The notes under the pieces are model-generated. The model saw only the letters and a list, made by a program, of their open reading frames with translations, did no database searches and had not been told where the DNA came from. From contig CAWHNT010000029.1 in the NCBI GenBank assembly GCA_963830775.1, positions 62,001 to 126,000 on the forward strand: 64,000 bases of DNA, in the 5' to 3' direction. Source of the stretch: CAWHNT01 sp963830775. GTDB taxonomy: Bacteria > Pseudomonadota > Alphaproteobacteria > Geminicoccales > Geminicoccaceae. Both the position numbers and the translations under genes were made by a program. Shown here piece by piece: positions 9,801 to 16,462 of this stretch; the first letter of the stretch is position 1, and each line of letters starts with the position of its first letter.

Positions 9801-9933
9801 CATGTCGATCGGCACCCTCTTCACCCTCTTCGTCCTGCCGACGGTCTACACCTTCCTGGCGTCCGACCACCGGCCGGCCCGGACGGCGAAGCGGGAGGCC
9901 GAGATCAGGGGCGTGCTGGCGCCGGCGGAGTGA
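6841..9933 (+). CDS. RND multidrug efflux permease, HAE1 family
   Basis: 1030 residues, full length for the AcrB/MexF/MdtB family. It opens with the usual FTDIFVRRPVLATVVSLL and has twelve transmembrane helices in two repeats, each followed by a large periplasmic loop. The proton-relay aspartates in helix 4 are present (GLVVDDAIVVVEN, Asp400 and Asp401). The second half shows IYTQIGLVTLIGLISKHGIL, a sequence common in the MexF/MdtC-like branch. It takes amphiphilic compounds from the periplasm or outer leaflet and drives them out with the proton gradient, together with the adaptor upstream. The reading frame is uninterrupted over 3.1 kb, which contrasts with several broken genes around it. 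Confidence 0.95.
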   Translation: MRFTDIFVRRPVLATVVSLLILLIGLRAFFTLPIRQYPELKNTVITVTTQYPGASAELMQGFITVPIAQAVAGAEGVEYLTSNSQQGASTVMAYIRLNFDPNKAMTDVLAKVNQVRYLLPRESNDPVISKTTGNTLAVMYMGFGSHDMPGPAITDYLTRVVQPLLATVPGVASAEILGGQPFAMRVWLDPTRMAARGVSAEDVRAAIQTNNYQSAAGQAKGYFTVTNITADTSLASIDDFKAMVVKAENGALVRLSDIATVELGAKSSDSSVQMNGQHAVFIGINATPDGNPLEIVKGVRELVPTLERGLPPGLVMEIPYNSTEFINAAIHEVQMTLGEAVLIVIVVIFLFLGSFRSVLIPVVTIPLSIIGAGTLMLALGFSLNLLTLLAMVLAIGLVVDDAIVVVENVYRHIEEGKTPVQAALIGAREIAGPVVTMTLTLAAVYAPIGFLSGLTGSLFREFAFTLAGSVIISGVVALTLSPMMCAYVLTSQSQHGRFARLVDRTFSATTRWYGRRLHGTLEYRPVTAFFAVAVLASLPFLFLNSNAELAPEEDQGVLFGVTKGPQNANIDYMDAYGEKVDEVFSSFPETVFRFIVAGMDGGPRNGFAGMALKPWDQRERTAKEIQPEVQGALQQNVTGLQAFVFSLPPLPSNSQGLPIQMVISSPSGFESVYRVMEELKAAARKSGMFIVTDSDLQFDNPVMKVEIDRAKANDLGVSMETIGNALATLLGGNYVNRFNLEGRSYEVIPQVPRELRLSRERITQHYIETRSGEPIPLSTVVRIGTGTEPNALTQFNQLNSATFSAVAMPTVTMGQAVDFLRARAAEILPADFRYDFLSESRQYVKEGNQLTFTFAFAMVIIFLVLAAQFESLRDPFVILISVPMSICGALIPLFFGVSTLNIYTQIGLVTLIGLISKHGILMVEFANELQRVGNLDRRAAIEEAAKVRLRPILMTTAAMVVGLLPLLTASGAGAASRFSIGLVIVSGMSIGTLFTLFVLPTVYTFLASDHRPARTAKREAEIRGVLAPAE

Positions 9934-9970
9934 GGGTCAGGACTTCTAAAGCTATGGGCGACCTGCTATA

Positions 9971-9982
9971 TAACATCCGTTA
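9971..9982. promoter_or_regulatory. Putative autoregulatory operator of the AbrB-Doc module
   Basis: Perfect inverted repeat TAAC-ATCC-GTTA overlapping a TATAAC hexamer (9969-9974) that could be the -10 element. It lies 33 bases before the antitoxin start. Antitoxins of this kind repress their own promoter. The assignment is by position and symmetry. Confidence 0.35.
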
Positions 9983-10014
9983 GAACGTAGGCGCTGCCCT
10001 CCAGGGAACGTGTC

Positions 10015-10239
10015 ATGCTGGCGCTCAAGGTCACGCAGGTCGGCAACTCGAAGGCCGTCGTCCTTCCGAAAGAGGTCGTGTCGCGGCTCAAGGTCGAGAA
10101 GGGTGATGTGGTGTACCTGACCGAGGCGCCGGACGGTTATCGGCTGACGCCCTACGATCCGGGCTTCGCCGAGCAGATGGAAGCGGCGCGGCAGATCATG
10201 AAGCGCCGTCGCAATGCTCTCCGTGAGCTTGCGAAGTAG
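10015..10239 (+). CDS. AbrB/MazE-type antitoxin of a Doc module
   Basis: 74 residues, with AGGGA eight bases before the ATG. The sequence VTQVGNSKAVVLPKEVV followed by LKVEKGDVVYLTE is the swapped-hairpin AbrB DNA-binding fold found in MazE/PemI/VapB antitoxins, and the C-terminal helical tail (MEAARQIMKRRRNALREL) is the toxin-neutralising part. A Doc-type toxin gene lies 59 bases downstream, so this is the antitoxin of an AbrB-Doc pair. It is intact while the toxin is frameshifted. It probably still acts as a DNA-binding autorepressor. Confidence 0.88.
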   Translation: MLALKVTQVGNSKAVVLPKEVVSRLKVEKGDVVYLTEAPDGYRLTPYDPGFAEQMEAARQIMKRRRNALRELAK

Positions 10240-10251
10240 AGCCCGTTAGAT

Positions 10252-10270
10252 CGCCCGGCCGCTCCGGGCG
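10252..10270 (+). other. Hairpin between antitoxin and toxin
   Basis: Perfect seven-base stem CGCCCGG-CCGCT-CCGGGCG directly after the antitoxin stop. It could lower toxin expression by attenuation or mask translation. There is no T-run, so it is not a classic intrinsic terminator. Confidence 0.35.
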
Positions 10271-10298
10271 GTAGCTTCTCGATTTCAGGTCAGCAGCG

Positions 10299-10691
10299 AT
10301 GTCCAGGTGGATCTGGATCGATATTGCCGTGGTGCTTGTTGTCCATGACGAGCAGCTTGCCGAGCATGGCGGCTCGCCCGGCGTGCGCGACCGGGGACTG
10401 CTCGTCGGCCCTGGCACGGCCGAAGAACCTGGACGCCTATGAGCCGGAAGCGGACATTGCGGCCCTCGCAGCGGCCTGCGCCTCGGCATCGTCAGGAACC
10501 ATCCGTTCATCGACGGCAACAAGCGCACCGGGCTCGTGGCGCTCGAGCTTTTCCTGGAGCTGAACGGGCACGAGCTCCGAGCCGACGATGCAGCCTGCGT
10601 GGAGACGATACTGCGGCTGGCTGAAGGTGCTCTGAGCGAGGCCGAACTGGTGCAGTGGGTACGAGCGAGCCTGACACTCAAGCCCGGCTGA
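10299..10691 (+). pseudogene. doc: Doc (death-on-curing, Fic-fold) toxin, two frameshifts
   Basis: The N-terminus (WIWIDIAVVLVVHDEQLAEH, then GGSPGVRDRGLL) is typical Doc. The middle (SALARPKNLDAYEPEADIAAL) is in another frame, and the C-terminal part returns to the first frame with the Fic/Doc signature HPFIDGNKRTGLVALELF. The breaks are near 10409 (about two bases missing before SALARP) and 10478 (one base missing in a conserved AYAFGI-like segment). The changes add up to three, so the original frame is restored and the annotated stop is the native one. Doc kinases phosphorylate EF-Tu and stop translation. With these shifts a functional product is unlikely, unless the indels are sequencing errors. 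Confidence 0.8.
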
Positions 10692-11079
10692 CCTCGACCC
10701 TCAGCACATCCGTGTGCGCGAAATCCCGACCCTTGTAGAGCAGAGGCAGGCCAGTGGAGCGCGCCAAAGCATTGGCAGCGCAGTCGGCGAGGTTGCCCAG
10801 CAGGATGGCCGGTGCCCTTACCAAAGCGCCGATAGGCATCATAGGCTGCGCGTGCCTGCTCGGCCGTGAATGCCACGACCTCCGCGTTCGCTTCCTGCAG
10901 GTACTCCTCTAACGCTGCAGAAAGGTGCCGGGTAGCGCATGCCGAGAACCACGCGTGCCTCGTAGGCAGTACCGCCGACACGAGGCACCGCTCGGCATCG
11001 CTGATCGCTGCTGCATAGGCGGAGCCATCTCCTCGGAGAGGATGGCGGCGACGAAGGCTGACGTATCGAAGACGATCAA
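10678..11079 (-). pseudogene. vapC: VapC PIN-domain ribonuclease toxin, about four frameshifts
   Basis: Starts at a TTG (11079) overlapping the vapB stop, as is usual for vapBC, and opens LIVFDTSAFVAAILSEE with the first PIN aspartate. The rest must be assembled from three frames: DGSAYAAAISDAERCLVSAV, then TAYEARVVLGMR, then LEEYLQEANAEVVAFTAEQA, then NLADCAANALARSTGLPLLY ending KGRDFAHTD. Breaks are near 11027, 10970, 10920 and 10800. The segments align in order to one VapC of about 135 residues and the indels sum to a multiple of three. VapC proteins cleave tRNA or rRNA. This copy should be inactive as read. Its 3' end overlaps the 3' end of doc by 14 bases. Confidence 0.8.
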
Positions 11080-11357
11080 TCGAAGGAGCCAAACTCGTTG
11101 TAGCCGACGATCTCATCGATCTCCTCCGGCGTCGGCGGCTTGATGCCCTCAGCCTTCGCCCGAGCTCGCGCCCGTGCGAAAATCTCCTCGATCCTGCGCC
11201 GGCGTTCGTCGGCAGCATTCTCCCGCGGCTCGGTACGCAACCGAGCCAGGCGCTCCTCAAGCGCCTTCGTGACTGCATCGGTAATGGTCTCGCCGGTCGG
11301 CCCGACCACCTCGCGGGCAAGGCGGTCGGCATCGGGGGACTTAAGGTAGAGGGCCAT
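11076..11357 (-). CDS. vapB: VapB-type antitoxin (PSK_trans_fac/Rv0623-like)
   Basis: 93 residues. The start ALYLKSPDADRLAREV with GETITDAVTKALEERL matches the PF07704-type ribbon-helix-helix antitoxins that pair with PIN toxins. The C-terminal half is a charged helix (RRRRIEEIFARARARAKAEG) ending PPTPEEIDEIVGYNEFGSFD, the segment that normally blocks the VapC active site. The stop overlaps the vapC start. The ATG at 11357 abuts a palindrome that is the likely autoregulatory operator. The gene is intact. Confidence 0.9.
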   Translation of the reverse strand: MALYLKSPDADRLAREVVGPTGETITDAVTKALEERLARLRTEPRENAADERRRRIEEIFARARARAKAEGIKPPTPEEIDEIVGYNEFGSFD

Positions 11358-11358
11358 C

Positions 11359-11390
11359 GGTATATACTCCGGGTCTCACCGCTATATACC
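11359..11390 (-). promoter_or_regulatory. vapBC promoter/operator palindrome
   Basis: Eight-base arms GGTATATA (11359-11366) and TATATACC (11383-11390) flank a 16-base GC-rich centre. The site abuts the vapB start codon. The TATATA in the distal arm can also be the -10 hexamer. Widely spaced inverted repeats of this form are typical operators for VapB dimers. Such AT-rich symmetry is very unusual in this GC-rich sequence. Confidence 0.6.
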
Positions 11391-11401
11391 GCGCATACCG
11401 C

Positions 11402-12319
11402 CTACCGCAACCTGATCCGCGGATCGATCAGCGGCGTCACCAGATCGGCCAGCAGGTTGCCCAGCACGATGAAGAACGCCGCCACCGTGGTCACGCCGAC
11501 AATGATCGGGATGTCGACGCGCTGGATGGCCTGCCAGGCGAGCTGGCCGATGCCGGGCCAGCCAAAGACGGTCTCGACCACGACGGCACCGCTCATGAAG
11601 AGGCCGATGTCGAGGCCGATCATGGCGACGATGGGCAGGATCGCGTTGCGCAGGCCGTGGACGAGGACGACGCGGCTCTGGGAGGCACCCTTGGCGCGGG
11701 CGGTGCGGATATAGTCCTGGCGCAGCACCTCCAGGAGCGAGCCGCGCATCATCCGGGCGTACCAGCCGGCACCCAGGATGCCCAGCGTCAGGGCCGGGAG
11801 GACGAGGTGGGCCGCGGTGCCGTAGCCGCCCAGCGGCAGCCAGCCGAGCTGCACCGAGAACAGATAGAGGAGGAGGATGCCGATCACGAACTGCGGGGCG
11901 GAGACGGCGGCGAAGGAGACCAGCATCACCGCCCGGTCGGCAAAGCGGCCGGTGCGGGTGGCGGCGAGGATGCCGAGGCCGAGGCCGATCACGAGCTCGG
12001 TCAGGATGGCGCCTGCCATCAGGAGCAGCGTCGCCGGCAGGCGGCTCAGGATCAGGGTCGAGACCTCGGTGCGCTGGAGGTAGGAGCGGCCGAGATCGCC
12101 CTGCAGGAGGCGGCCGAGATAGCGCAGATATTGCTGCCAGAAGGGGAGATCGAGGCCGAGCTCGCGGCGGATGCTGGCCACGACCTCGGGCGTGGCGCTG
12201 CGGCCCGCGATCTGGCGCACAGGATCGGCCGGCAGGAGGTAGAGGAGGGCGTAGGTGACCAGCGTGATGCCCAGGAGGATGAGGACGGCCTGCGCCAGCC
12301 GCTCCAGGAGATAGCGCAT
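11402..12319 (-). CDS. DppB/OppB-type ABC transporter permease
   Basis: 305 residues beginning MRYLLERLAQAVLILLGITL, the standard first helix of DppB-like permeases. LPADPVRQIAGRSATPE and LGLDLPFWQQYLRYLGRLL follow, and the EAA loop that docks to the ATPase is present (QDYIRTARAKGASQSRVVL). There are six transmembrane helices. The start is five bases after the DppC-like stop, so the two permeases are translationally coupled. Together they would import peptides or related solutes (nickel, opines, glutathione). No substrate-binding protein or ATPase gene is nearby, so the pair is an orphan within this window. Confidence 0.9.
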   Translation of the reverse strand: MRYLLERLAQAVLILLGITLVTYALLYLLPADPVRQIAGRSATPEVVASIRRELGLDLPFWQQYLRYLGRLLQGDLGRSYLQRTEVSTLILSRLPATLLLMAGAILTELVIGLGLGILAATRTGRFADRAVMLVSFAAVSAPQFVIGILLLYLFSVQLGWLPLGGYGTAAHLVLPALTLGILGAGWYARMMRGSLLEVLRQDYIRTARAKGASQSRVVLVHGLRNAILPIVAMIGLDIGLFMSGAVVVETVFGWPGIGQLAWQAIQRVDIPIIVGVTTVAAFFIVLGNLLADLVTPLIDPRIRLR

Positions 12320-12324
12320 CGGGC

Positions 12325-13204
12325 TCAGCGCCGCCGCCGCATCGGGTCGAGCCGCTCGTCCAGCGCATCGCCCACGATGTTGAAGGCAAGGGCGGTCAGC
12401 AGGATGGCAGCGCCGGGGAAGAAGACGAGCCAGGGGGCGGTCGCGAAGTAGGTCTGGTTCTCGAAGATGATGTTGCCCCAGGAGGGTGTCGGCGGGCGCA
12501 CGCCGATGCCGAGGAAGCTCAAGCGTGGCCTCGAGCAGCACGGTGGTGGCGATGCCGAGCGTGCCCCAGACCAGCATCGTGGGGAGGAGATGGGGCAGGA
12601 TATGGCGGATCAGGATGCGCAGGGGCCCGGCTCCCAGGCACCGGCAGGCGGTGACGAAGTCGCGCTCCTTCAAGGCCCTGGTCTGGGTGTAGATCACGCG
12701 CGCGATCTGGACCCAGTTCACCAGGGCTATGACCATGGCGACGATCCACAAGGAGGGGCGCCAGATCGCGGCCAGGCAGATGGCGAGGAGGAGGGCCGGG
12801 AAGGCCATCATCAGGTCGGTGAAGCGCATGATGGCGGCACCGAGCCAGCCGCCGGCATAGCCCGCCAGGACGCCCAGCCCGGTGCCGATCAGGATGGCGA
12901 CCCCGTTCGCTACGACGCCGATGACGAGCGAGGTCCTGGCACCCCAGAGCAGGCGGGAGAGAAGGTCGCGGCCGAGCAGGTCGGTGCCGAGCCAGAAGCG
13001 TTCCCCCGGCGGCAGCGGTGCTCCTTCCAGCGTCAGGCCGTCGAAGAACTGCTCGTCGGGCGAGTAGGGTGCGAGCCAGGGAGCGGCAAGGGCGGCGAGC
13101 CCGGCCAGGAGGATGACGGCGATCCCGGCCAGCGTCAGCGGATCGCGCCAGAAGCGGCCCGCCCGGTGCTGCCCGCCCGGTGGTAGGGTGATCGCGGTCG
13201 CCAT
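12325..13204 (-). CDS. DppC/OppC-type ABC transporter permease, frameshifted
   Basis: Starts at the ATG at 13204. The N-terminal extension and first helix (DPLTLAGIAVILLAGLAAL) and the block FWLGTDLLGRDLLSRLLWGA are diagnostic for DppC. The EAA loop is present (ERDFVTACRCLGAGPLRIL). After LLEATL the frame changes: one extra base near 12529 (ACG CTT G AGC TTC) separates it from the conserved C-terminus SFLGIGVRPPTPSWGNII and the last helix (ILLTALAFNIVGDAL). The total of 880 bases equals 293 codons plus one, consistent with a +1 indel. As read, translation would run on into the dppB region and give an abnormal fused product. In this operon DppC precedes DppB, the reverse of the usual order. 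Confidence 0.85.
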
Positions 13205-13291
13205 GGCCGGTGCTGCTCACGTGCTCGTGGATGGGCCCGGCCGGTGGCCAGGGTACGTAGCGATCATTGCGCAGCCGGAGGCTCGTTCAAG

Positions 13292-14618
13292 GTGGCGATC
13301 AGCGATCCGCGCGGTGTGCCTCTGGCGGCGGGCGAGGCGGCTTCGGCCCTGCGGCTGGAGGCGGCCCTCCTCGACATGCTGGGCTTCCGGGGCGACCCGG
13401 TGGGCAAGGCCGACGCGGCCCTTGCCCATGACCCCGAACTCGTCCTCGCCCACTGCCTGAAGGCCCATGCCTTCGCCTTCGCCCAGGAGCCCCGCCTGAG
13501 GCCGCTGGCGCTTGCCGCCGTCACTGCCGGGGAGACGGTGGCCGGCTCGACGCATGAGCGCGAAGGGCTGCATCTCTCGGCAGCGCGCGCCTGGGCCGAA
13601 GGCGACCCGGCCCGCAGCCTCGCCTGCTTCGACACTCTCCTGGAGCGCTACCCGAGAGACGTCCTGGCGCTCCAGTTCGCCCATCAGGCCGATTTCTTCA
13701 CCGGCAGCCAGGACGCCCTTCGCGAGCGGCCGCGGCGCGTGCTGGCGGCGCTGGGCACGGACATCGCCGGCTATGGGTTCGCGCAAGGCATGCTGGCCTT
13801 CGGCCTGGAGGAGGCGGGCGCCTACGAGGAGGCCGAGGCTCTCGGGCGCGAGGCGGTCGCGCGCAGCCCTACCGACGCCTGGGCGATCCATGCCGTGGCG
13901 CACGTGCTGGAGATGCAGGGCCGAAGCGGGGAGGGGATCGCCTGGTACGAGGCGCGCGAGGCGGACTGGGCCGAGGCCAGCTTCTTCGCCGTCCACAATG
14001 CCTGGCATCTGGCCCTCTACCATCTCGAGCGCGACGATCATCCGGCGGCACTGGCCGTCTATGACCGCCTGCTCCGGCCCGGCCGGCGCAGCCTGGTCCT
14101 GAACCTCTGCGACGCCGCCGCCCTGCTCTGGCGGCTGCACCTTGCCGGTGTCGATGCAGGCGAGCGCTGGCCCGAGCTTGCGGATGCGATGGTGGGCAAA
14201 GCGGAGCCCGGCTGCCACGTCTTCAACGACATCCACCTCGCTCTGGCCCTCGCTGGTGCCGGCAGGCTCGCCGAGCTCGATGGCCTCATCACCCGTCTGC
14301 ACGCCCTGGCCCTCGGACGGAAGCGACTATGCAGCCCGGCTCCGCGCCGTGGCCCTGCCGGCCATCCGGGCGGCAGCCGCCTTCGCGCGCGGCGGCTACG
14401 GCGATGCGGTCATCCTCCTTGCTCCGGCCCTCCCCGAGCTCGGCGCCATGAGCGGCAGCCATGCGCAGCGCGAGATCCTGACCCGGACGCTGTGCGAAGC
14501 GGCCCTGCGCGACGGCCAGCGCGCGATCGCGCACGACATTCTCGCGGCCCAGGCCCGGCGCAAGCCCGGCAGCCCGAGGCTGGCCCGCGAGCTCGCCCGA
14601 TGCGGCCTTATCCCTTGA
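13292..14618 (+). CDS. TTC38-like tetratricopeptide repeat protein, frameshifted
   Basis: The GTG at 13292 has GGAGG ten bases upstream. The product is all-helical with TPR-like pairs. Conserved histidine/tryptophan blocks (AWAIHAVAHVLEMQGR and FFAVHNAWHLALYHLERD) are the hallmark of the TTC38 family, found in bacteria and eukaryotes but of unknown function. Near 14318 the frame must skip one base to join the first part to SDYAARLRAVALPAIRAAAA and the C-terminal repeats. The span of 1327 bases is 442 codons plus one. It is divergent from the permease pair across an 87-base gap. No signal peptide is seen, so it is probably cytosolic. Confidence 0.75.
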
Positions 14619-14641
14619 CATCACGACAGATCTGAGCCGCC

Positions 14642-14668
14642 GGAACCCTTTACCTGCATGCGCGGTTT
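14642..14668 (+). promoter_or_regulatory. EcfG-like promoter upstream of the LOV kinase
   Basis: GGAAC at 14642-14646, then 16-17 bases, then CGGTTT (14663-14668). The alphaproteobacterial general stress sigma factor EcfG recognises GGAAC-N16/17-CGTT. The upstream hexamer is perfect and the downstream one has one additional G. It lies 48 bases before the preferred TTG start. Confidence 0.4.
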
Positions 14669-14715
14669 AACCCCGCAGCAAGGCCGTGACAGGAGACTGC
14701 GAGGGAGCAAGCCAC

Positions 14716-15819
14716 TTGGGCGTAATAACGCAGGCGAGCGAAGCAAGCGGCGATGATGCCATCCATCCTTTTGCTGCCGCTTTTATGACCACTGGTATGC
14801 CGATGCTGATAACCGACGCCCGGCAGAGTGACAATCCCATCGCCTATGCCAACGAAGCCTTCACTGAACTCACCGGATACCGGCGCGAGGAGCTGCTGGG
14901 CCGGAATTGCCGGATGCTGCAGGGGCCGGCCACCGATCCGGACCTGATCGAGGCCATGCGCCGTGCGGTCAGCGCCGGCGAGGCGATCGAGCTCGAGATC
15001 CTCAACTATCGCAAGGACGGCAGGCCCTTCTGGAACGCACTCCATATCAGTCCGGTGCGCAACGCGGCCGGCACGATCAGCCACTTCTTCAGCTCACAGC
15101 ACGATGTCACTGCCAAGAAGGACCTGGAGCTGAAGCTGCAGCAGGCCAACAGCACGCTGGAGGCGGAGGTCGAAAGGCGCACCCGGGCGCTGCAGGGGGC
15201 GCTCGAGGCGAAGGAGCTGCTGCTCCACGAGATCGACCACCGGGTGAAGAACAACCTGCAGCTGGTGGGCTCGCTGCTCGCCATCCAGGCCCGCCGCATC
15301 CCCGATCCCGCGGTGCGGAACTCGATCAACCAGGCGTTGGAGCGGGTCAGTGCCCTGAGTCTGGTCCATCAGGGCCTCTATGCGAGCGGCGAGGCTGCCG
15401 TTCTCGACGTCGGCGGCTTCATCCGCCAGCTGGCGCTCGACCTCGTGGCCGCAAGCGGGCGCGAGGACATCAGGGTCGAACTCGACCTCGAGCCGGCGTC
15501 GATCGATGCCGGCAAGGCAGCACCGATGGCCCTGATCCTGAACGAGCTCCTGACCAACGCGCTCCGGCACGCGTTCCCCAACGGCCGATCCGGGACGATC
15601 CGCGTCCACCTGCGGGACGGATCCGGCATGGTGCGGCTGGATGTGCGCGACGATGGCGTGGGCGAGGCTGCGGCACCGTCGCGGACCGGGATCGGCACCA
15701 TGCTGGTGCGGCAGCTTGCCCGCCAGCTCGGGGCGGAAGTCGCCTGGTCGCCGGGCCCGGGCGGGATGACGGTAACGCTGGTGCTGCCGCCTGCGGCGGG
15801 GGCATCCCATGGGGGGTGA
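14716..15819 (+). CDS. LOV-domain (blue-light type) histidine kinase, HisKA_2
   Basis: The TTG at 14716 has GAGGGAG eight bases upstream. A GTG at 14686 is an alternative. Domain order is LOV (about residues 20-125), coiled linker (LELKLQQANSTLEAEVERR), HisKA_2, HATPase. The LOV core has the flavin signature GRNCRMLQG with the adduct-forming Cys65, the FMN-contacting asparagines in ILNYRKDGRPFWNAL, and a C-terminal strand ending HFFSSQHDVT. The kinase has His175 in HEIDHRVKNNLQLVGSLLA and the N box LILNELLTNALRHAF. LOV-HisKA_2 kinases in Caulobacter, Brucella and Erythrobacter respond to blue light and commonly feed general stress or attachment pathways. It overlaps the next gene, a single-domain response regulator, by 11 bases. 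Light sensing is inferred from the intact cysteine. Confidence 0.93.
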   Translation: MGVITQASEASGDDAIHPFAAAFMTTGMPMLITDARQSDNPIAYANEAFTELTGYRREELLGRNCRMLQGPATDPDLIEAMRRAVSAGEAIELEILNYRKDGRPFWNALHISPVRNAAGTISHFFSSQHDVTAKKDLELKLQQANSTLEAEVERRTRALQGALEAKELLLHEIDHRVKNNLQLVGSLLAIQARRIPDPAVRNSINQALERVSALSLVHQGLYASGEAAVLDVGGFIRQLALDLVAASGREDIRVELDLEPASIDAGKAAPMALILNELLTNALRHAFPNGRSGTIRVHLRDGSGMVRLDVRDDGVGEAAAPSRTGIGTMLVRQLARQLGAEVAWSPGPGGMTVTLVLPPAAGASHGG

Positions 15820-16240
15820 GACACCGCTGCGCGTTCTCGTGGTCGAGGACGAGGCGCTGCTGGCGATGCAGATCGAGGCTCTGCTGCGCGAGGCGGGCTA
15901 CGAGCCGGTGGGTCAGGCGGTCGAGGCCAGTGAGGCCGTCGAGCTGGCACGCGAGACGCATCCGCAACTGGCGCTGGTCGACCTCAACCTCCGTGACGGG
16001 CGCAGCGGGCCCGATGTGATGCGCGCGCTGACGCGCGAGCACAGCGTCGTGGGCCTCTTCATCACCGCCAACCGGCGCCTGGTCCCGGCCGATTTTGCCG
16101 GTGCTGCCGGCGTGCTGTCCAAGCCCTTCACCGAACGGGCGTTCCTCCAGGCGCTGACCTATCTGGCGAGCCAGGTTCGGGGCGAGACGGCACTGCTGCC
16201 TGCGACTGCTAGCCTGGAGCTGGCCACGCCGCCATGCTGA
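15809..16240 (+). CDS. Single-domain response regulator, partner of the LOV kinase
   Basis: 143 residues. This is a receiver domain only. The acidic pocket is present in VLVVEDEALL, the phospho-acceptor aspartate in LALVDLNLRDGRSGPDV, the switch residue in LFITAN and the conserved lysine in VLSKPFTERAF. There is no DNA-binding output. The ATG overlaps the kinase stop, so they are co-translated and probably a cognate pair. By analogy with LovR/LovK of Caulobacter it may act as a phosphate sink or relay towards a PhyR-like anti-anti-sigma factor encoded elsewhere. Confidence 0.92.
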   Translation: MGGETPLRVLVVEDEALLAMQIEALLREAGYEPVGQAVEASEAVELARETHPQLALVDLNLRDGRSGPDVMRALTREHSVVGLFITANRRLVPADFAGAAGVLSKPFTERAFLQALTYLASQVRGETALLPATASLELATPPC

Positions 16241-16335
16241 GCAAAAGGGCGGCGGGGAAGCGCCCTTCGCACAGCTCAACCCTGAGTTGCCGATCCTGTA
16301 GGTAGCCGAAAAGAGCGCGAGCCATTCGTTTTCCG

Positions 16336-16360
16336 GGAATAAACCCGGGGAGGGGCCGTC
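16336..16360 (+). promoter_or_regulatory. ECF-sigma-like promoter upstream of the beta-helix lyase gene
   Basis: GGAAT (16336-16340), 16 bases, CGTC (16357-16360), inside the 222-base gap between the response regulator and the beta-helix gene. The GGAA/CGTC pair with 16-base spacing is the general form of ECF sigma promoters. The cognate sigma factor is not in the window. Nothing else in this gap is recognisable. Confidence 0.35.
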
Positions 16361-16462
16361 CATATCGCGACAGGCTGGTCATCAGCCCTGTCGGAGAAGG
16401 AGAAACGGCACCCGGCGCCCGCCTGGTGCTCAACCGTCCACAAGAGACCGCTCGGAGGCGAA

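Noticed and set aside
7435..9870. 811-residue minus-strand ORF opposite the RND permease
   Set aside because: Low-complexity His/Asp/Glu/Arg composition typical of the antisense of GC-rich genes. The plus strand encodes a complete, conserved RND pump.
10196..11332. 378-residue minus-strand ORF across the TA region
   Set aside because: Only one internal segment (ALEEYLQEANAEVVAFTAEQ and flanks) is real VapC. The rest reads through doc and vapB in wrong frames.
11402..13204. A single 600-residue ORF that looks like a fused two-domain permease
   Set aside because: The middle 70 residues are nonsense, and the true DppC C-terminus lies in another frame ending at 12325. A separate DppB start with normal N-terminus is at 12319. 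The fusion is a frameshift by-product.
16241..16462. Small gene or RNA between the response regulator and the beta-helix gene
   Set aside because: No ORF with conserved look and no stable structure apart from a candidate ECF promoter.
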